Position numbers and translations under genes: made by a program | DNA from: Obelidium mucronatum | Lineage: Eukaryota > Chytridiomycota > Chytridiomycetes > Chytridiales > Chytriomycetaceae | DNA length: 64,000 nucleotides | Assembly (NCBI GenBank): GCA_025765595.1 | Contig: JAIVFH010000042.1 | Span: 213,690 to 277,689 of the forward strand | Direction: 5' to 3' | Notes under the pieces: model-generated | What the model saw: the letters and a program-made list of their open reading frames with translations, nothing else | What the model was told of the DNA's origin: nothing | The model's database searches: none | Part shown: piece by piece, positions 21,321 through 32,928 of the stretch | How the letters are laid out: each line of letters starts with the position of its first letter | Position numbering within the stretch: the stretch's first letter is position 1

Positions 21321-21619
21321 GAAGATGTTATTTTTCATGGTTGTTGGTTTTTTTTATTTGCTTGCTGTTTTTGTTGAACCTTGTTTTTCGTAATTTCGGT
21401 TGATGGAAAAAGAGTATGTATTTCTAAAAAATAGAGCAGTTTGTTGTTGGTATCATTTCAAGACACTGATGACTGAGATAATAGATAGATGGATGGATGG
21501 ATGGATGATGGGGAGGATCAGCGTGGCAGTGTCTTGCTTTGATTTTGCAGATTTTGCGCACAAGCCTCGTTTCAGATTTTGCAGCCAATTTGAGCAGAAA
21601 AGAAAGAAAAGAAAGAGAG
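21321..21619. other. Intergenic spacer with GGAT microsatellite
   Basis: A 299-bp spacer between two plus-strand genes. It contains a short (GGAT)n tract at about 21489-21508 and should hold the anoctamin promoter. Confidence 0.35.
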
Positions 21620-24188
21620 ATGGTCCACCGGACAGCAACAGCCAACCGCGTGCAGCCTGCGGCGGGCCGCAAGGACACGGTGGTCAGCATCGATGCGGCG
21701 GCGGCAGCGGCGGCCGACGAGGAGATTGCGCGGGGGCTGGCGCACGAGGCGTACGGGTCGCTGGACGCGGCGTTCGGCGGCGCGGACGGCGCGATTCTGA
21801 CGCGCTTCTTCGGCGCGCGCTGCGTGAGTGTGCGGCGCTTCGTGCGGGCGCCTGGCTAACACTCGCGCGGGTCGACAGGTGCACTTTATGTACGACGAGG
21901 ACAGAGACCTGTTTGACGCTATGCTGGCACACGCAAATGCGCATCCTGAGGCGACAATGGTCGACACGCTGAACGAGTTTGGTGAGTAGTGAGAGTCGAC
22001 TCTTGGAGACACACTTTCACTGATCTCCTTTCATAACAGCTTCAAGAGAAGATGCTGACATTATGGCAAAGATCATCTACTCCGATGCTTCTACCCACTG
22101 GGATGCCGCCTTGGAATATGTGGTTCGTCCTGATACCGCTGAAGAACGAGAACAAGTCCTTCAACGTGCCCTTTTTGAACGTGAACTACTAAGACACCAC
22201 TTGATTCTTGTTCGTGAAAGAGGTCCTGAAGATATCGTGCATTTGAGGAGTGGTAATTTATCGGCTAGAAAGAGGGACAAGAATCATGATCAGGAATTGG
22301 GTTCCCATTATATTCTGGTCATGGCTTCTTTTAATAGTTTGTTGAAGGAGGCAGAGAGGATTCAATTGAGAATGGATATGATTGTAAGTTTTTTTTTTTG
22401 TTACAGACGCCGAAGGCGGCTTCGTGCTGCTGACGCCGAAGGCGGGTATCTGCCGCTGTGTTTGCCGCCGAAGGCGGGTATCTACTGCTGAATCTGCCGC
22501 CGAAGGCGGCTATCGCCTAAGGCGGGTATCTATCGCTTAAGATTCTATCGCTTAAGATTCTACCGCCGAAGGCGGGTATCTACTGCTGAATCTGTCGCCG
22601 AAGGCGGGTATCTACTGCTGAATCTGCCGCCGAAGGCGGCTATCGCCTAAGGCGGGTATCTATCGCTTAAGATTCTTTCGCTTAAGATTCTACCGCCGAA
22701 GGCGGGTATCTACTGCTGAATCTGCCGCCGAAGGCGGCTATCGCCGAAGGCGGGTATCTATCACTTAAGATTCTATCGCCGAAGGCGGGTATCTATCGCT
22801 TAAGATTCTATCGCTTAAGATTCTACCGCCGAAGGCGGGTATCTACTGCTGAATCTGCCGCCGAAGGCGGCTATCGCCTAAGGCGGGTATCTATCGCTTA
22901 AGATTCTATCGCTTAAGATTCTACCGCCGAAGGCGGGTATCTACTGCTGAATTTGCCGCCGAAGGCGGGTATCTATCGCCTAAGATTCTACCGCCGAAGG
23001 CGGGTATCTATCGCCTGGATGTTCTCGGTATCGACAATAACTGGAAGGCATTACCTTACCATCTTGAGTATCTCCTTCCACGTTCCCTCGAATCCATACT
23101 TACACACACTCTCAAAAGGACAAAGAAGCCCACTTATATGTCCAAGCCAACGCCAAGCTTCAGTCCAACACAAGTTATCGAGCATCCGAAGCTCACAAGC
23201 GCGCTCTGGCAGCTCGCGTTCCAACATCCTCCCGTCGTCGGACAACAGAGTTTATCCCTGAAGACGTTGTTGATGACTTGGTGGCCGGTGCTGGCGCCGC
23301 AGTCGAAGTTATCAAGAACGAGTTTGTTGCCGTTGGCGATGCCGTGGATAACTTGACTGTCGGGTTATGGAGCATGGTGAAATTTGCCTTTGTCCTTGTT
23401 CCAAACCCGGTTCAAGTTAACACGCACCCATTCGATCACGACTTTTTGCACTCTTTCGTGGGAGGAGATCCAAGAGCTCCTGGTGCCTCAGAAGCGACCG
23501 TGCAGTTGAACTTTTTCTCAACCATGCAACGTACTTTGATGGTGAACCTCATTGTTAACCGTTGTCAAATCCGTCCAGCCAATTCTCATTCGATTGGTAT
23601 CAACGATTTGCTTTTGGAACACGTTTATGCCGATTACTATGCCATTCACGATGGTCCATACATTGACCACTCAAAGGATGGATTCATTCCGGCCGATAAT
23701 GCCCGTTCTTGGCTCTTTTTTAATTGGGCTCGTTGGGGAACGACCATTGAGAAAATTTTGCCTCTTCAACCAATGACTCATATCCGCAACTACTTTGGAG
23801 AATATGCTGCAATGTACTTTGCTTACCTCGGTTTTTATGCAGTTTGGCTGATTGCTCCAGGTTAGAATCCCTTCTGCTCATTCAAACTTTTTTTTTTTTT
23901 TTTTTTTTTTTTCGGTTGTGTATTGACGAGTTTATTGAATCATCTCCTAGCCATTGTGGGATTGGTGGTTTCCATTTACTCTTTTGCCACGTCTCCGGTT
24001 ATTGGAAAATACTTTGACAATGAGTTGACGATTCCATTTTCATTCTTCATGTCTGTTTGGAGTGTTTTGTTTTTGAGATTTTGGAAACGTCGAAGCACTG
24101 CTTTGGCAGTTGAGTGTTGCCCTTTTTTTTTCTTTTTTTCTTTTTTTGCTACACATATACTTACCTTGATTCTTTTCTTATTTTTTTC

Positions 24189-24232
<44 letters not shown>

Positions 24233-25733
24233 CTGCTTGGGATGTTCGCGACATTGAGCCAGATGAAAGCAAGAGACCTGAATTTTATGGAACTAAATTG
24301 CGAAAGGATCCAATTACTGGGCGCATGGAAGCATATATGCCCAATGGAGCCACAATGAGATTGATGATTATGTCATACTTATCTGTCTTGTTTGCAGTAA
24401 GTTTTACTTTGTCTTCTGCTGTTGGAGAGAGTCCTAGTGTTTTTGACGTGGAATTCATTCAGATTTTGCTGATGGTTGGATTTCAATTCCTCATCATTTT
24501 GTCACATGCCAAATTCAGCACCTACAGTATCACAATGTCTACTTTGGTTTCCAGTGTTTTGACACTCATCAACATTGTTGTGTTGACTCCAGCTTATCTT
24601 TGGTTCTCACTCTTTTTGACAAGACAAGAAAACCATCGTACCCAGCTTGCATTTGATAACCACCTGCTCGTCAAGAACTTTCTCTTTTCCGCCTTGCAAA
24701 ACTATTCGTACCTCTTCTACGTGGGTGTTATCAAAGTATTTTCTGGGAGTCGTCTTGAAAACTTGGGTGTTACCAATGAAGTCTGTTACGCCGACGCCAC
24801 ATCATCCAAAGGCTGCGTTTCAGAACTCATGCTCAGTATGGCGATCGTTTTCGTCGGTCTCCAGTTTTACTTTCAATTCGCGGCCGTAGTATTCCCATGG
24901 ATTGAAGAATTCTTCAAGACTCGGTCACTTCAAATGAAAATCAATGCCTCCCAACCACCAAAGAGTCGTCGTCAAGCAGCTCATCGAGTGGCCCCACAAT
25001 ATGTCTTGGACGACGTGTTGAACATGTGGTCGCGTCGTGATGAGTTTACAAACAAGACGATTGAGTTTGGTTATGTTGTCTTGTTTTCGCTCGCGTTTCC
25101 ACTGGCGCCGTTGTTTGCATTGGCGAGTAACTTTTTGGAAGTTCGGTTGGCAGCGTATCGATTGGTTGTTGTTTCAAAGAGACCTTTTGCAATGCGCGCG
25201 TCTGGTAAAAACTTTTTTTTTTGCGTGTTGCCATTTACCTTTTTGTCATGTTAAAACCTTTTTTTTTCACGTTTGTTTTAGATATTGGGGCGTGGTATGG
25301 TATTCTTGATGCGCTCTCCAAACTTGGAATTCTTGTGAATGCTTCCATTGTTGCATTCTCCTCTGGGTATTTCCAGACCACCTTTCTGTCAAACTTTTCT
25401 GACAGTTGGGCTGCGAAATTGGGGATCCAATTGGCGTTTGTTTTGGTGTTTGAGCATGTCGTCCTCTTGGTTACAGTGAGTTTGCTTTTTTTTTTTCTTT
25501 TTTAGGGTGGTTATTATTTGCATGGGTTCTCTTAAAAAACAAATTTTCTTTTTTTGACTTAGGCCGCTATCGAATGGCTCGTTCCAGAAGAACCATCCAA
25601 CATTCGTAACGCAATTCAACGTGAAAAGTACTTGAAACGTGTTGCGAATGGAGAAATTGTTGAAGTCGATGCAGAGGACGCGGATCAATTTATTGACGCC
25701 AACCAAAATTCTTCAAAGTTGAAATTTACGTAG
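21620..25733 (+). CDS. Anoctamin (TMEM16) channel or lipid scramblase
   Basis: Exons: 21620-21823, 21879-21981, 22040-22383, about 23000-23860, 23951-24108, 24232-25204, 25282-25475 and 25563-25733, roughly 1,000 residues. The N-terminal cytosolic part (about 330 residues) includes VRPDTAEEREQVLQRALFERE. The anoctamin core starts IRNYFGEYAAMYFAYLGFY, followed by YFDNELTIPFSFFMSVW, FLRFWKRRSTALA, AWDVRDIEPDE and RPEFYG, about ten hydrophobic segments, and RPFAMRASDIGAWYGIL, all typical of the family. Anoctamins are calcium-activated chloride channels or phospholipid scramblases; acidic residues of the calcium site cannot be assigned by eye. Exon 4 needs one extra base near 23114-23118 (a CAAAAGG run) to stay in frame. 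Intron 3 is filled by a minisatellite, and exon 4 seems to use an acceptor inside the last repeat, adding AGIYRL. Another acceptor follows a 41-base A run. Confidence 0.88.
22404..23020 (+). repeat. Palindromic minisatellite in anoctamin intron 3
   Basis: Variants of CCGCCGAAGGCGG followed by GTATCTACTGCTGAATCTG or GTATCTATCGCTTAAGATTC alternate head to tail in higher-order units of about 80-125 bp. The core is a near-perfect palindrome (GCCGCC-GAA-GGCGGC) able to form a hairpin. The last unit runs into the start of exon 4. A single related copy (ATACCGCCTTCGGCAGG) lies in an ATG5 intron at 10637-10653. Confidence 0.85.
24190..24230 (+). repeat. 41-base poly-A run abutting a splice acceptor
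   Basis: A run of 41 A is followed at once by G and the next anoctamin exon (ACT GCT TGG GAT). The acceptor AG is therefore formed by the last A of the run and lacks a flanking polypyrimidine tract. Confidence 0.7.
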
Positions 25734-26014
25734 TTTGATTTCATACATGTAGACGTTTGAATGCTTATCCCAACCCCCTCCCCACTTCCCTCCCATGTTT
25801 TTTTTGCCTCCTTGTTTTTTTGTTTGTTCGTACAAAATGCAGTTAGTTGTCCAACCTAAAGTAAAAAAGGAAATATATAGATACATTATTATTAAACCTG
25901 GAATGTTTGTTCGATAAAGTACAGAACTTTTATTGTAAAACCAAATTTTTTTGAAAAATTTCTTTTTCCACACCCAGAGATTATTTTTGGAAGTACAGAT
26001 TCATATTTTCTGTT
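25734..26014. other. Convergent 3' spacer
   Basis: Spacer of 281 bp between the ends of the anoctamin and a G-alpha gene. A possible poly-A signal AATAAT/AATAATAATG is seen on the minus strand near 25890; no gene. Confidence 0.3.
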
Positions 26015-27721
26015 TCACATTAGCCCGATGGATGCCATATTTGAGCTATAAGAAGAAGAAAAAATAATGTAATATGTTAGCTAGATTTAATAAAACAAAA
26101 AATCAAAACTGGGGCGTTTCAACCTTAGTATAATCTCATTGACCATCGTTAGAATCTTTTTGATTTGTTTTGTGTCGGTAGCCCAAGTAAAATGTACATA
26201 AATCTTTTTCTCGGGGTTCTTGTTCAGAGTCAAGAATTGGCGCGCAAAAAATTCGGATCCCCGTTCATATGTATTTGGACCTGTTCAATTGAAACACCAC
26301 GTGAAGTGAGGGGTGAGAAAACTTTGGTCGGTCCAAAAACATGAATTATAAAGATTGTGTTTGTGTCAAAAAAAATTTTGTTACCTTGAAACTCTGGAAA
26401 GTAGTTTGTTATTAAGGCGGTTTCTAGTTTTGTTCGAAACAGATCAATTTTGTTCATGAACAGAATTATTGCTGTTGATTTGAACATTGGGTGATTACAC
26501 ATTGACTTGAATACATTCAGGGATTCCGTCACTGAAAAAAAAGCAGCGTTAATTCGATATATTTAAGAATGTTTCTCTAGTGAGGGAAAACCACGCACTT
26601 CGATTCGCTGAACTGTCTTCAAAACAAACTTGATCATATGAATTCATAGCTACTAAATAGATGATTGCGCGGACATCGTCGAAATACGGAGCCCATTTTT
26701 TCCTTTGACTTCGTTGGCCCCCGACATCAAAAACTCGGAATGTAACTCCTTGTACTTCAAATCTAGTTTCGGTGATGGACGTTGTCATCATACGCGCATT
26801 TAGAATATCTTGCTCCCCGGGCATATAGTCTGGATTACAGACTCGATCAATATCATTCATGAAACTAGGTAAAAAGCATTGGCAAGTTAACCTCCCAGAG
26901 AAAAAATAACAGAAGGAAAAAATAAAAACACATACTAGGCACAACAGTCGATTAATTGATATTCATTTGCTCGAGTATAGCAATACTGTATTCCCGGATC
27001 TTTCCAGATTGTTTTCGCTGCATCAATGATGTTTTGAGGCAGCATTTCTCCTTTTACAAAACCGAATCTGATATTGACTCCTCGAATCAGTGCTGCAGCT
27101 TCTGAAGTCGGCCCAACTTGACCCTGGTCAGGGTCTATTTTCGCGTATGCTTCCCTGGCTGCTATTGCGGCTGGATCGTTTTTCTTGACAAGTGGTTCGG
27201 TTGCGGAGGGATCATTTGGATCATCAGGATTTGTTTGATCGGTTGTTGGTGATGATATGGGGGCCGTTTTAGGAATTTCTGACGGTTGCGTTCCTTCCCC
27301 CCCTTCATTGCTTTCAGGATCCACAGCAGATGTCGGAGGTGGTACGAAACCATACGGAATTTTAAGAGTATCCATGGCATGTATAAGTGACTTGGCGCAC
27401 GTAATAATGTTCATGAAGATGGCTGATCTGAATCCAATATATTCGTCCTCCGTGAACACGACGCCATGTATTAGTCTCATTTGTTTTAGAATCGTTGATT
27501 TCCCAGTCTCTCCAGTTCCTTTCAAAATAAATAAATAAAGTTAGTATCCTGTTGATTGAGTTGTTTTATAACGCGTTTTTACCAAGTAATAGCAGTTTTG
27601 CTGTGTCCAGATTCGCTTCCTCTTCTTTCTTGAGCTGTCTATCAATCTCTTTACTGTTGGCGACAACAGCTGCTGTTGCGACTATAGTTTCTTTGGATTC
27701 TCCAGAACAGGCGTTGCCCAT
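26015..27721 (-). CDS. Heterotrimeric G-protein alpha subunit (copy 1)
   Basis: Six exons join in phase: 27721-27583, 27518-26936, 26864-26599, 26531-26385, 26280-26124 and 26045-26015, giving 440 residues. MGNACS provides the N-myristoyl Gly and palmitoyl Cys. The P-loop is GTGETGKST, split by intron 1. Switch I reads ARMMTTSITET, switch II VFDVGGQRSQRKKW with the catalytic Gln, then FMNKIDLF (NKxD) and TWATDTKQIK (TCAT-like base contact). The C-terminus, the receptor-contact tail, ends ASIGLM. It is longer than the usual 350-360 residues because of an insertion of about 60 mostly polar residues (PPPTSAVDPESNEGGEG...) in the helical domain. Switch I lacks the usual Gly after the conserved Thr. 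Intron positions 2-5 match those of the divergent neighbour, so the pair arose by duplication. Confidence 0.93.
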
Positions 27722-28251
27722 GGTTTTGGTTGGTTGATGATAGTTATCGACTGAAAATCGCGTAGGAGATTGACTGGAGTGTCGAATAAAGGTTCGGCCC
27801 TCCCAAAAAAGGATCGCGTCCACACTTTTTAGAAAGGAAGTTGGGCCTTGCGTCTTGAAAACACAAAAGATCGGCCTGATTTTTTTCCCAACTCCTCTGC
27901 CAGTCGAGCAAAGAAACAGGTTTCTATTGTTGAGGATTTGATTGACAAAAAAAAAATTCCAGTTCTAGTCTCTTATCGCAAGTGCCAGTTTTTTTTTGCA
28001 TCTAGCTCCCAAGTTTTGCAAATCCCATTCTTCAAAACCAGATACGTTTTCTCGCGGGTCGGGCAGAGACACGGCTATTCTATATACGCGTCCCAAGTTT
28101 CTCGATCTACAACAGTTTATTTACCCCACAGAATCTTTGAACAAAGGCCAAAAAAAAAGACCACGTTTCCCCCCCTTCCCCCTCCTCCTTTACTCCCACA
28201 TACCCTCCCTCGGATCAGCTTTCCAAGATCAAAAGAAAAACCACGTAACTG
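27722..28251. promoter_or_regulatory. Shared upstream region of two divergent G-alpha genes
   Basis: A 530-bp spacer separates the start codons of two head-to-head G-alpha genes, so it must contain both promoters or one bidirectional promoter. Pyrimidine-rich stretches (about 28165-28205, plus strand) precede the second gene. No TATA box or named factor site was recognised with confidence. Confidence 0.45.
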
Positions 28252-29820
28252 ATGGGAAACTGTGGATCGTCAGAGTCAGCAGCGGCAGTAGTCGCGAGCA
28301 ACGAGATTGACAAACAACTGAAACTCGAGCAAAAGAACATACAGCAAAACATCAAACTACTACTACTGGGGCCCGGAGAGACAGGAAAATCAACCGTCTT
28401 GAAACAATTTAAACTGATATACGGCGAGGGATATACCGCAAACGAGAAGCTGGCGTTCCGAACAACTATCCTCACCAATGTTATGACCTGCACGCTCTCC
28501 CTGATCAACGCGATGGACATGCTAAAGATCCCGTATGGATTTGACGTGGCGACAGTGGCTCTGCCGGCCGTGGAAGTCGACGATGACGATGACGACAACG
28601 CGCTTACGGAAGACGATAAAATCAGAGACGACCGCGGCTCTGCCGAAGAAGTTTTTGAAAACGAAAACGAATACGAACCTGATCAGGAAAAAAAAATATC
28701 CGATAGAATGGCGCTAATAGAAAGTGAGATACCTAAAATTGAAAATCCAATGGCGAAATATGCGGCCAAAATGTATAAACGGGCTGGTGGGCGAAGTAGG
28801 CAGACTGGGACTGGGGTAGATGCAGCAAAAGTGGTAAAATCGTTTGACATGAGTTTTGGTATCTCACCTGGCGAAACGCTACCGGATGAAATCGTCGATG
28901 CTGTGGAGGTGGTTTGGAAAGACCCGGGTATTCAATACTGCTTTAGTCGGGCAAATGAATACCAGCTTGTTGATTGTTGTGGATAGTTGAGTATACTTGT
29001 CCCGATTTATAGTGCAACAGAAAACTGACGTTTTTGCGCCTGTACAGTTTTTTGAATCGAGCAAAAGAAGTCTGCAATCCAGAATATAACCCGACAGAAC
29101 AAGATATCCTAAACACGCGTCAAATGACAACAACAGTATCGGAAACGAGAATCATGGTCGAAAAGAAAATTTTCCGTATCTTTGATGTGGGAGGCCAACG
29201 AGGGGAACGAAAAAAATGGGCTCCGTACTTTGACGACGTTGACGCCATTATTTATCTTGTTGCAATAAGTTCATATGATCAAGTGTGTCTAGAAGATAGT
29301 TCAACAAATCGAAGTGAGTTTCAAACCAAACACAACACCATTGGTACTAATCGACACGTAGTGGTTGAATCAATGAATCTATTTGACTCCATTTGTAATC
29401 ATCCGCTGTTTAAAATGACGGAGATGATAGTGTTCATGAACAAAATCGATCTCTTCAAGGAAAAATTAGAAAAACAACCCATATCACAATACTTCCCAAC
29501 ATATCAAGGTGGGTCTAGCAATTTGAAGTTAAACGAACAACTCTCTTATGTTTCATTCTCAAAGGCCCGAATACATATGAGAGCTGCTCAGAATACTTTG
29601 CATCCCGATTCATTGCATTGAATCTATTTCCAGAAAAAAGCATTTATTTACATTTTACTTGGGCGACTGACACGAAGCAGATAAAAGCCGTGTTGGCCAT
29701 CGTTAATCACAGTATTTTAAGGTTTGACATAAAATCTCGCTTTATTCCCTCCCCATCACGAACTGATGGTTTCTTTTTCTTTCTTTTTTCAGAGGAAACT
29801 TGACAAAAGCCGGTCTATGA
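28252..29820 (+). CDS. Heterotrimeric G-protein alpha subunit (copy 2)
   Basis: Five exons join in phase: 28252-28985, 29048-29313, 29362-29508, 29565-29721 and 29793-29820, giving 443 residues. MGNCGSSES carries myristoylation and palmitoylation sites. Motifs: P-loop GPGETGKST, switch I TRQMTTTVSETR, switch II FDVGGQRGERKKW, FMNKIDLF, and TWATDTKQIK; the C-terminus ends LTKAGL. An acidic insertion of about 70 residues (VEVDDDDDDNALTEDDK...) lies in the helical domain at the same place as the unrelated insertion of copy 1. Exons 2, 3 and 4 have exactly the same lengths (266, 147, 157 nt) as the matching exons of copy 1, but the P-loop intron of copy 1 is absent. Both are membrane-anchored GTPases that transmit signals from seven-helix receptors. 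Confidence 0.93.
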
Positions 29821-29992
29821 ATAATAGTATTTGTTGTTTATTCAAGTCTTGTTAGTCTCATTTGGACTTTAGCAAACAAACTAATTTGAGTACGGATGGA
29901 ATTTAAAGTGGTGCGGGGGGAGGATTTTTAGTTTTTAGCGCCCCTTTCTTTCTCTTTGAATCAAATAAATGGTTGATAACGGAGCCGTTGTT

Positions 29993-30974
29993 TCACTTTC
30001 CCATTCCCGACCTTCCAGACGTTCCAGCTAATTCATTGGCACCACCCGTTCCATTGTTGACATCAGAAGGACCCAATTTCACAATATCGATTTTCATTGC
30101 AATCAAGCAAAACCCTGTCCCAGCCAAACAAAAATCCTTCAACAGCCACGCGACATAATAAACACACACAACCCAATCCACCACCAAGTCCGGATCAATC
30201 ATCATTGCAATCGAAGACGCGCCAAATAGATTTAACGTGGCCATCGCGAATCCAGACGCCATCAACCCGTACCGAGCGATAATCTCCAATTTCTTTGACG
30301 TGTTGACACACATACCCATGTCATCATGCAGTCTCTTTTTGTACGCGATAAACGATGTCAAGAAAAAGTTGTCGAGGAGTATCACAGTGCTTCCGTTAAT
30401 CATGTTTGTTGCGAAAAATATGTTGAGGGCCATTCTGTTTCCTACAATGACAGGGTTCCCGATTGCAGAGAGGGTAACGAGAGGTAGAATGCTTGTTATT
30501 GGACAGAGGTAGAGGAGGGTTTTGTAGAAACTGAACATGCATGGAGTGGCCATTGCCCGGAGGAGGTCGGCGGAGCGGATCCAGCTGAAATAGACAAAAC
30601 TGACTTCCCATATTGATAGAAATACTTGTGAAGCTATTATTGATTTTTAATGCTTGGTCCTTCTCATCATAAGCGTCCTTACTAAACCCAGCCATTGGAG
30701 CCCTTTCCCTTGATTTATTATAAAAACTCTGGAAGATTCCAAAGCCTGTAAATGATATACAGATCAGGATCAACAGGGAGTTAATTGGCGCAAAAATGGT
30801 TGCCAGCTTCCAGGATTGTTTACGCGTTGACAAGTCATTCAGGATGATGTAAAAGACTAGAAACGGTGTTGCGGAAAATAAGATAGCCAGTGCTGTAGGA
30901 GAGTGGCAGGAAATTTGGTACAGGGCTTCATTGACGCGTGCAATTGTGGAATTGGCTCCCATTGTTGAAGTCAT
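29993..30974 (-). CDS. Polytopic membrane protein, six or seven helices, unknown
   Basis: Two exons fit in phase: 30974-30688 and 30584-29993, joined by a 103-nt intron (GTTTAG...TTTCAG), giving 292 residues. At least six hydrophobic segments are visible: TALAILFSATPFLVFYIILN, LATIFAPINSLLILICISF, a segment with LYLCPITSILPLVTL, NIFFATNMINGSTVILL, LMASGFAMATLNLFGASS, and VVDWVVCVYYVAWLLKDFC. A hydrophilic Gly/Ser-rich tail ends the protein (NNGTGGANELAGTSG). No known receptor family motif was recognised. Its place beside two G-alpha genes invites the idea of a receptor, but a seventh helix is not certain, so this is only a suggestion. Confidence 0.6.
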
Positions 30975-31210
30975 TGTTGGCTATTTTTTTAAAGTATAGA
31001 ATAGACCAATCCCACACTGCCAAGCACAACCGTTATCGGCTTCAAATTCGGAATGTCAATAGGTGCATGGATCGGATGCGTTGTCGCTGCGGCTAAGTTT
31101 CCCCTACCTCAATAGTCATAGTTTCTTCAAATTTGATTAAATTGGCTGTCGATAAAACCACCACCAGACTTCCCCGAGCTGAGGGCAGCTGAACAATCTT
31201 CAAGGAAGCC

Positions 31211-31650
31211 ATGGCGGCCGTGGGCTTCCAGCCCGACCAGGCGCCAAACAACGACCCCGCGCCGCAAGAAAAAGTCAAGAAAGACTTGGACAGTGGAGGC
31301 AGTTACCACGTAGATATAAATGAATGAACCAAAACATAATTCTGACTCCTGCATTTAATTTTCTTGACCGTTGTAGGCATAAAAATCCGCAAATTTTCGT
31401 AAATGCTGCTTCCAACATTATCTCTTCGATTCGAGTATAATTGCGATTCGTCTTTGGAACAGTGTTGATGCGGATCATCAAGAATGCTGCTTACTCCAAC
31501 ACCCACTTGATCAAACTGAATGAGTTATTCAACTATATCAAGGATGTTTCGAGAATTGTAAATGCGCCGGTACGTTTCTTCGCGGAGTAGCAACAACCGC
31601 CAACAAGCGCTGGGCGTCTTCAGGGCAGTCGGCCCAGCCTGGAAAAAGAG
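31211..31650 (+). CDS. Hypothetical small protein, spliced
   Basis: ATG 31211 opens MAAVGFQPDQAPNNDPAPQE, a Pro/Asp-rich start continuing to KVKKDLDSGG near 31302. A later stretch (about 31465-31570) is open and helical: MRIIKNAAYSNTHLIKLNEL and FNYIKDVSRIVNAP, followed by a good donor (GTACGT). Joining the first part at GGCA|GTTACC to an acceptor AACAG near 31463 keeps the frame. The downstream end was not resolved. No family recognised; the combination of a short disordered N-terminus and helical C-terminus resembles small adaptor subunits. Confidence 0.35.
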
Positions 31651-31841
31651 GGCCCATGTCTTGTCCTAGTGCTCACCAATGACGAGTCTTCGACAACGGC
31701 AAGTTTGACGCTTGATTCTCGCCAGGTCGCTGGTCGCATTCTACTGGTCGACAGGTTCTGGAAAAGTTCAAAAGAACTGTGAAAGAAATCAACCCTTGGT
31801 TATTGACTGACTGGCCATAGAATTTGTTTTTTAGCTTAACA

Positions 31842-32576
31842 ATGACCAGCGAAGGCAAACGCCACCATCCAGCAATAGTCCCCGTTTCGGTTGATTCTTC
31901 AGCCATGATCTCCACATGTCGACCCCTCCCAGAAGACATTGCAACTTTGAGCGAAGATGACACTGGCTGTCAGTTTTGCGGCGTGTCGTACCTGCTACTG
32001 TCAAAATACGACAAGATTGTCCAACATGTTTCGAGGCTGGAAAAAGAACTGGAGACTCTCAAAGTTTTGTGATTGCTTAGGATTATTCTGGACCAGTAAT
32101 TTGACCGATTTGTTTTGTTGGATTCTAGACGTATGCTGTTGATCACCCAATCTTGTTGTCAAAGATGGCACAGCTGGAAGCGACACATCAACACACTTTG
32201 GATCACTCAAATGAGCTGGAAATAGAGTTATCACAAGTGAAAGAGGACGCAGGGAAAGCCATTCGTGCTCAACATGAACTACAACTACGATATACACGTC
32301 TTACTCACGACTATGTAACGATTGTGCATTTAAAAAGCTCACACAAAAGAATATTTTCTCAAATACACGTGTACTACAATATAACCCCCAGGAAACAATG
32401 TCTCAGCGAAATAAATGGATGGACGATAGCTTGAAATCACAAATCAGATCCTTGGTTGGTTCCTTGAGTTACTCCCGAGATCAAATATCATTCTTGGGAC
32501 AGGAAATTGATGCAATGAAATCGGAATACAAAAACGCGTGAGCAAGCCGTTTCTTTCTTTTTTTTTCCTTTTCTTT

Positions 32577-32615
<39 letters not shown>

Positions 32616-32893
32616 CTTGTTCAATGAAACACCTCCTTCAAGATCGCAAAAACTCATGGACTCTCTCACCCTTGATGTCGAAGAGCAAATGTATACCAAA
32701 CTACGAAAGATCATTGAACACGAATCTGGAATACGTGTTTCTAGTGCCAATGCGCGAACGAATGACGTGATATCTTCTCTGAAGGAACAAATAAGTGATT
32801 TGAAAGCCGATCAAGAAGAGTCGTATGTATCATTGTGATTTCCACAAGTGTCCTTTTCATTATTATTGAAATGAGGTATCTCACCTAAAACAC

Positions 32894-32928
<35 letters not shown>

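Noticed and set aside
22404..23020. Regular repeats resembling a CRISPR array
   Set aside because: The units are contiguous palindromic minisatellite copies without unique spacers, lie in an intron of a eukaryotic gene, and have no cas genes.
30585..30604. A 20-nt intron (GTCAGTTTTGTCTATTTCAG) in the membrane protein gene
   Set aside because: Its use leaves the downstream frame wrong, whereas a 103-nt intron from 30687 to 30585 joins both exons in phase.
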